DNA of 64,000 bases, taken from the NCBI RefSeq assembly GCF_002094855.1, contig NZ_ARYN01000006.1, positions 62,001-126,000 on the forward strand, in the 5' to 3' direction. The notes below the pieces were generated by a model. The model saw nothing but the letters and a program-made list of their open reading frames with translations. It ran no database searches and had not been told where the DNA came from. Made by a program: the position numbers and the translations under genes. Shown piece by piece: positions 61,701 through 64,000 of this stretch; the stretch's first letter is position 1, and the number at the start of each line of letters is the position of its first letter. The stretch is from Zunongwangia atlantica 22II14-10F7 (GTDB lineage: Bacteria; Bacteroidota; Bacteroidia; Flavobacteriales; Flavobacteriaceae).

Positions 61701-62269
61701 CCACGAATGCTAGCCTCTTTAATCTGGGGAAGTAATTCTATTTTTTCCTGAAGATATTCAGCATAGGTTTTTAATTGCTGAACAGGGTAATCACCTGTTA
61801 AATTGATATTCAGGATAGGTTGTTCTTCTGAAATGTTCAGGTCGAAAACATTTGGCTCTACCTTTGCGCCGTTATCTAAAGTTGGCCAGGTAGTTTCAGC
61901 TTTTACCAAATCTACTTTGTCTTTTACTTTAGTTTTGGCATTATCTACACTAACGTCTTCTTCAAATTCTACAATGACGATCGAGTAATCCTGAAGTGTT
62001 GTTGAGGTAATTTCCTTAACGCCGGCAATATCATTAAATTCCTCTTCTAAGGGTTCTGTAATAAATTTCTCTACATCTTCAGCCGAGTTTCCTGGGTTTA
62101 CTGAACTGATATAGATTTTGGTCTCTATAATTTCAGGAAAAGCCTCACGTGGCATTCCGTAGTAAGAAAGCAAACCACCAAGCATGATGATCGCAATAAT
62201 AACGTAAACCGTCATTTTATTATCGATCGCCCAGGAGGAGAGCTTAAATTCTTTATCTAGATTGTTCAT
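58799..62269 (-). CDS. RND efflux pump, inner-membrane permease
   Basis: 1156 residues of the AcrB/MexB (HAE1-like) family; it exports drugs or other amphiphiles with proton antiport. The fourth helix holds GLGMLVDNGIVVVENVYTLM, with Asp-Asn where AcrB has Asp-Asp. Porter-domain segments (NPGNSAEDVEKFITEPLEEE, YPINIEIRGEDYEEMLAEAE) and C-terminal helices are complete. It is about 100 residues longer than AcrB: residues 512-565 add two more hydrophobic helices between the two halves. It is the last gene of a TolC-adaptor-pump operon (gap of three bases to the adaptor). Confidence 0.93.
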   Translation of the reverse strand: MNNLDKEFKLSSWAIDNKMTVYVIIAIIMLGGLLSYYGMPREAFPEIIETKIYISSVNPGNSAEDVEKFITEPLEEEFNDIAGVKEITSTTLQDYSIVIVEFEEDVSVDNAKTKVKDKVDLVKAETTWPTLDNGAKVEPNVFDLNISEEQPILNINLTGDYPVQQLKTYAEYLQEKIELLPQIKEASIRGAEEMEVEIAVDIYKMSASQVSFDNIVNAVSMENKTISAGNVITSGVEKNIRIVGEIQDPKELENVIVKREGGNIFLKDIAKINFKEKDATTFAREYGEPVVMLDIKKRGGKNMIEAVEDIKKIIAAEQEDYLPENLHISYSNDQSTKTQTQVDDLVNNIIFGVILVVLVLMFFLGFRNALFVGLAIPLSMFLSYIILSSLGFTLNTMVLFALVMGLGMLVDNGIVVVENVYTLMDEGMSRKQAAKQGLGEIAWPIIASTATTLAAFFPLGLWPGTIGKFMMIFPITLSIVLGSSLFVALIINSMLTSEFMKTEEEEITRKRLVILSVIFAALGIIILLAGFLLDAGALRGIGNILILLVILLWVYKYVLTKAISYFQFTALKKLENSYESTLKYALSGKRAYAFFFGTVIMLILSFMLIGAVQPNVLFFPENEPQQIITYIEYPEGTDIAKTNQLTKEVEKRIYDAIEKYNDGGYNYMVESAVSQVGEGAGNPQTDGGQQNEMPHKGKITLSMREFNERRGVKSSEVMEEIRASVHGFPGASIIVEKDAAGPPSGYPINIEIRGEDYEEMLAEAENMRSYIQELSIEGIEELKIDVNKSKSELEVTVDRRKAGQLGVSTVAVGQTLRRAIYGEEVSTYKDGDDDYEVNVRFNEKFRYDENALFNQPITFRDQNNGQLVQVPISALVNTEVASSFSSIKRKDLKRVITVYSNVLGDYNANEIVQQLKTELQNYELPDDMNFAFTGEQEEQADNMAFLLKALLIAIGGILLILVAQFNSISKPLIIVSAVVLSLVGVFFGLILFQMDFVIIMTMMGIISLAGIVVNNAIVLIDYTQILIDRKKNDLGLEEDDLLTREQYFDCIVRGGRSRLRPVLLTAITTVLGLIPLAIGLNIDFFGLMIDYDPGIYIGGDNVIFWGPLAWTVIFGLVFATFLTLVVVPVMFYLVNRAKVKTRNKKLERKQRKLANN

Positions 62270-62272
62270 TTT

Positions 62273-63439
62273 TTACTTTTTGCTAATTTTTACTTCCTGT
62301 CCGTCTCTTAAACTCTTGCTTCCTTCAACGATAAGAGTAGCTCCTGCTTCTAAACCTTCGGTTACTTCAATTCTATTGCCGTACACATAACCGGTTTCAA
62401 TCACAGTTTTTCTCGCAACCCCAGTGCTGTCTGTTTTATTTTCTAAAGTGTACACAAGACTTTCTCCCATTGCATTTTTCTGAATAGTACTTTCAGGAAT
62501 GCTAATAGCGCCTTCTGCTGTGTAATCATTCAACATGATTGTTGCGATTTGGTTAGGACGTATTAATTGATCTGGATTAGGAATAGCGATTTTTACTCTA
62601 AAAGTCCTGTTGTTGGCGTTAATGTTGTTTCCAACTTCTGTAACTTCACCTTCGTATTCCTTATTAATAGAGCTGATCATAACCTTCACTAAAGTTCCTT
62701 TTTTAATCTTTGGAAGATAATTTTCTGGAACCGCAGCTTCAACATACATATTGCTTAGGTTGATAATTCTAAAAAGCTGACTCTGTCCCGGGCTTACTAC
62801 TTCTCCCTGGTTGCTAATCACATCATCTATTACTCCGCTAAAAGGAGCGGTAACTGTAGTTTTTGCAAGCTGTGATTTTAATTGTTCAGCAGCTTTTTGA
62901 GAAGCTTCGAAATTAGTTTTAGCTTCTAAAAATTGAATCTCAGATCCTATATTCTGGTCCCAAAGTCTTTTTTGGCGCTCGTAAGTTGTTTTGGCTAAAG
63001 TAGCTTGTGCTTCGGCCTGTGCTACCTGGCTGGATAATCCGCCATCATCGATTTTAGCTAAAATTTGACCCTTTTTTACACGATCCCCTTCATTTACATA
63101 TACATTTTGTAAAATGCCAGAGTATTCTGGGTAAATGATAATATTCTCGTCTGTAGCAACATCCCCTTGTACTTCAGCAAAATGTTGAAATGTGCTATCT
63201 TTTAAAGTTTGCACAGTTACAAGATTAAGACTTTTGTTCTTGTCTAATTTGCCAATGGCTTCATCCAGTCTGTTAATGTCTGAAGTTAAAGCACTTTGCT
63301 CTTTGCTAAGTTCAGATTTTCTGGCTCTTATTTCGGTAAGATTCCCTTCTTCGATAAGATCTTCTATAGATTTTTTATTCTCATTTCCGCAGGCGGCTAA
63401 TAAGAGAGAAACACTAAAAATTGCTGCTAATTTTTTCAT
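62273..63439 (-). CDS. RND efflux periplasmic adaptor (membrane fusion protein)
   Basis: 388 residues from ATG 63439, which gives a lipoprotein signal peptide MKKLAAIFSVSLLLAACGN; a start 30 bases upstream would overlap the outer-membrane gene. Domains in order: N-terminal helix (about 25-60), lipoyl half, alpha hairpin (ARLAKTTYERQ-like, 120-180), second lipoyl half with VTAPFSGVIDDVISNQGEVV, beta barrel and membrane-proximal domain. It links the pump to the TolC-type channel. It lies 13 bases after the outer-membrane factor and three before the pump. Confidence 0.92.
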   Translation of the reverse strand: MKKLAAIFSVSLLLAACGNENKKSIEDLIEEGNLTEIRARKSELSKEQSALTSDINRLDEAIGKLDKNKSLNLVTVQTLKDSTFQHFAEVQGDVATDENIIIYPEYSGILQNVYVNEGDRVKKGQILAKIDDGGLSSQVAQAEAQATLAKTTYERQKRLWDQNIGSEIQFLEAKTNFEASQKAAEQLKSQLAKTTVTAPFSGVIDDVISNQGEVVSPGQSQLFRIINLSNMYVEAAVPENYLPKIKKGTLVKVMISSINKEYEGEVTEVGNNINANNRTFRVKIAIPNPDQLIRPNQIATIMLNDYTAEGAISIPESTIQKNAMGESLVYTLENKTDSTGVARKTVIETGYVYGNRIEVTEGLEAGATLIVEGSKSLRDGQEVKISKK

Positions 63440-63452
63440 ATGGCGGGAATAA

Positions 63453-64000
63453 TTATTCTTTATCTTCATATTTGGTTGTGTCTAATAAATTCTCTAGCTC
63501 AACTTTTGTGGTGATTACATTAAGCATAGATTGCAGGTAATCCTGCTGTGCGGTATATAATTGCCTTTGGGCTTCACTAAGTTCGAAGCTGCTGGCAACG
63601 CCTTCCTCAAACTTGGTTTTGTTTTTATTTTCGATACGTTCTGCTAGAGCCAGGTTCTTTTTCTGAACGTTATAATTGTCCAGGCTATATTCGTACTCTG
63701 TTTTAGCTGAATTTATCTGTTGTTTTACTTCGTTTTTGGTGTAATCTAAATCGGCAAGAGCCTGTTCTAATGCGATTTTCTTTTGCTGAGTTCTTGCAGA
63801 TCGCATTCCGCTACTAAAAATTGGGATATTTAAGCTAATTCCTAATATCGATTGATCGAAGTATTCTTGATTGTCATTTAAGAAAGTGAATTCCTGGCTA
63901 AATCCCTGGTAACCATAGTTCACATATCCGGTAAGTGAAGGCAAAGCTTTGGCTTTCTCTAATTTAACTTCAATTTCTGCAGATTCTGCCGTGTTTTTGG
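63453..64000 (-). CDS. TolC family outer-membrane factor, C-terminal part
   Basis: The frame is open to the window edge, so only the last 182 residues are seen. IEVKLEKAKALPSLTGYVNY is the strand-entering motif, followed by SILGISLNIPIFSSGMRSAR (strand plus helix) and long helices (LALAERIENKNKTKFEEGVA, SSFELSEAQRQLYTAQQDYL) as in the second repeat of TolC-like proteins. It makes the channel through the outer membrane for the adaptor and pump that follow. An internal TTG at 63944 is not a start; it is a Leu codon. Confidence 0.88.
   Translation of the reverse strand, partial: KNTAESAEIEVKLEKAKALPSLTGYVNYGYQGFSQEFTFLNDNQEYFDQSILGISLNIPIFSSGMRSARTQQKKIALEQALADLDYTKNEVKQQINSAKTEYEYSLDNYNVQKKNLALAERIENKNKTKFEEGVASSFELSEAQRQLYTAQQDYLQSMLNVITTKVELENLLDTTKYEDKE

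Noticed and set aside
63944-64000. TTG at 63944 as the start of the outer-membrane factor
   Set aside because: The frame is open upstream to the window edge and encodes a normal TolC-type helix end; the gene is simply cut by the window.

Overview
The window is a piece of chromosome from a member of the Bacteroidota, most likely a marine-type Flavobacteriaceae. The evidence is the low G+C composition, promoters of the form TTG-N17-23-TAnnTTTG (clear before sdhC, mfd, the YwqK-like gene and csp), weak or absent Shine-Dalgarno sites, and family content typical of the group: type B succinate dehydrogenase with one membrane subunit, the DUF4212/VC_2705-type symporter pair, membrane-bound MutS-like ATPase, TlpA-type lipoproteins, S9 and M13 peptidases, and SDR-type threonine dehydrogenase. 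The genus cannot be fixed from sequence reading alone. No rRNA, tRNA, insertion sequence, prophage or CRISPR array was seen.

Layout. 0-9.2 kb is core metabolism: a partial hydrolase, aminopeptidase P, asparagine synthetase B, the sdhCAB operon, a PLP aminotransferase and the nuclease-like phosphoesterase PdeM. 9.2-14.7 kb is rich in dispersed repeats: a TspO-like membrane protein, an unusual cysteine-rich flavin-barrel-like protein, a disulfide-reductase-like flavoprotein without the usual His/Glu pair, and DoxX. 14.9-18.3 kb is mfd, which carries what looks like an in-frame 21-nt palindromic insertion. 18.4-29.2 kb is an SDR protein, two large peptidases (M28 with membrane domain, S9), a papain-like lipoprotein, a CBS protein, an endolysin-like protein and a tight four-gene operon with OsmC. 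29.5-34.7 kb is a tight six-gene minus-strand operon joining a membrane-anchored MutS-like ATPase, a TlpA-type lipoprotein and a four-Cys membrane protein. 34.8-40.5 kb holds a Kelch protein, DoxX-like membrane proteins, a tail-less SSB and a sodium/solute symporter with its small subunit.

40.7-49.2 kb has a histone-deacetylase-family enzyme, methionyl-tRNA synthetase, small lipoproteins, a YraN protein and the nadA-nadB pair, which together make quinolinate from aspartate. 49.3-58.1 kb has an M13 metallopeptidase, threonine dehydrogenase, a cold-shock protein, a ClC protein with channel-like residues and aspartyl-tRNA synthetase. 58.3-64.0 kb has a MORN-repeat protein and a complete RND efflux operon (outer-membrane factor, adaptor, pump), with the first gene cut by the window end.

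The most notable non-gene signal is a nested set of intergenic repeats. Long GTCAT...GACG palindromes sit around 9-18 kb. A second-order mini-palindrome (CTGCCG...GGCAGG) lies inside one of them as an exact 21-nt insert and, apparently, also inside the mfd reading frame.
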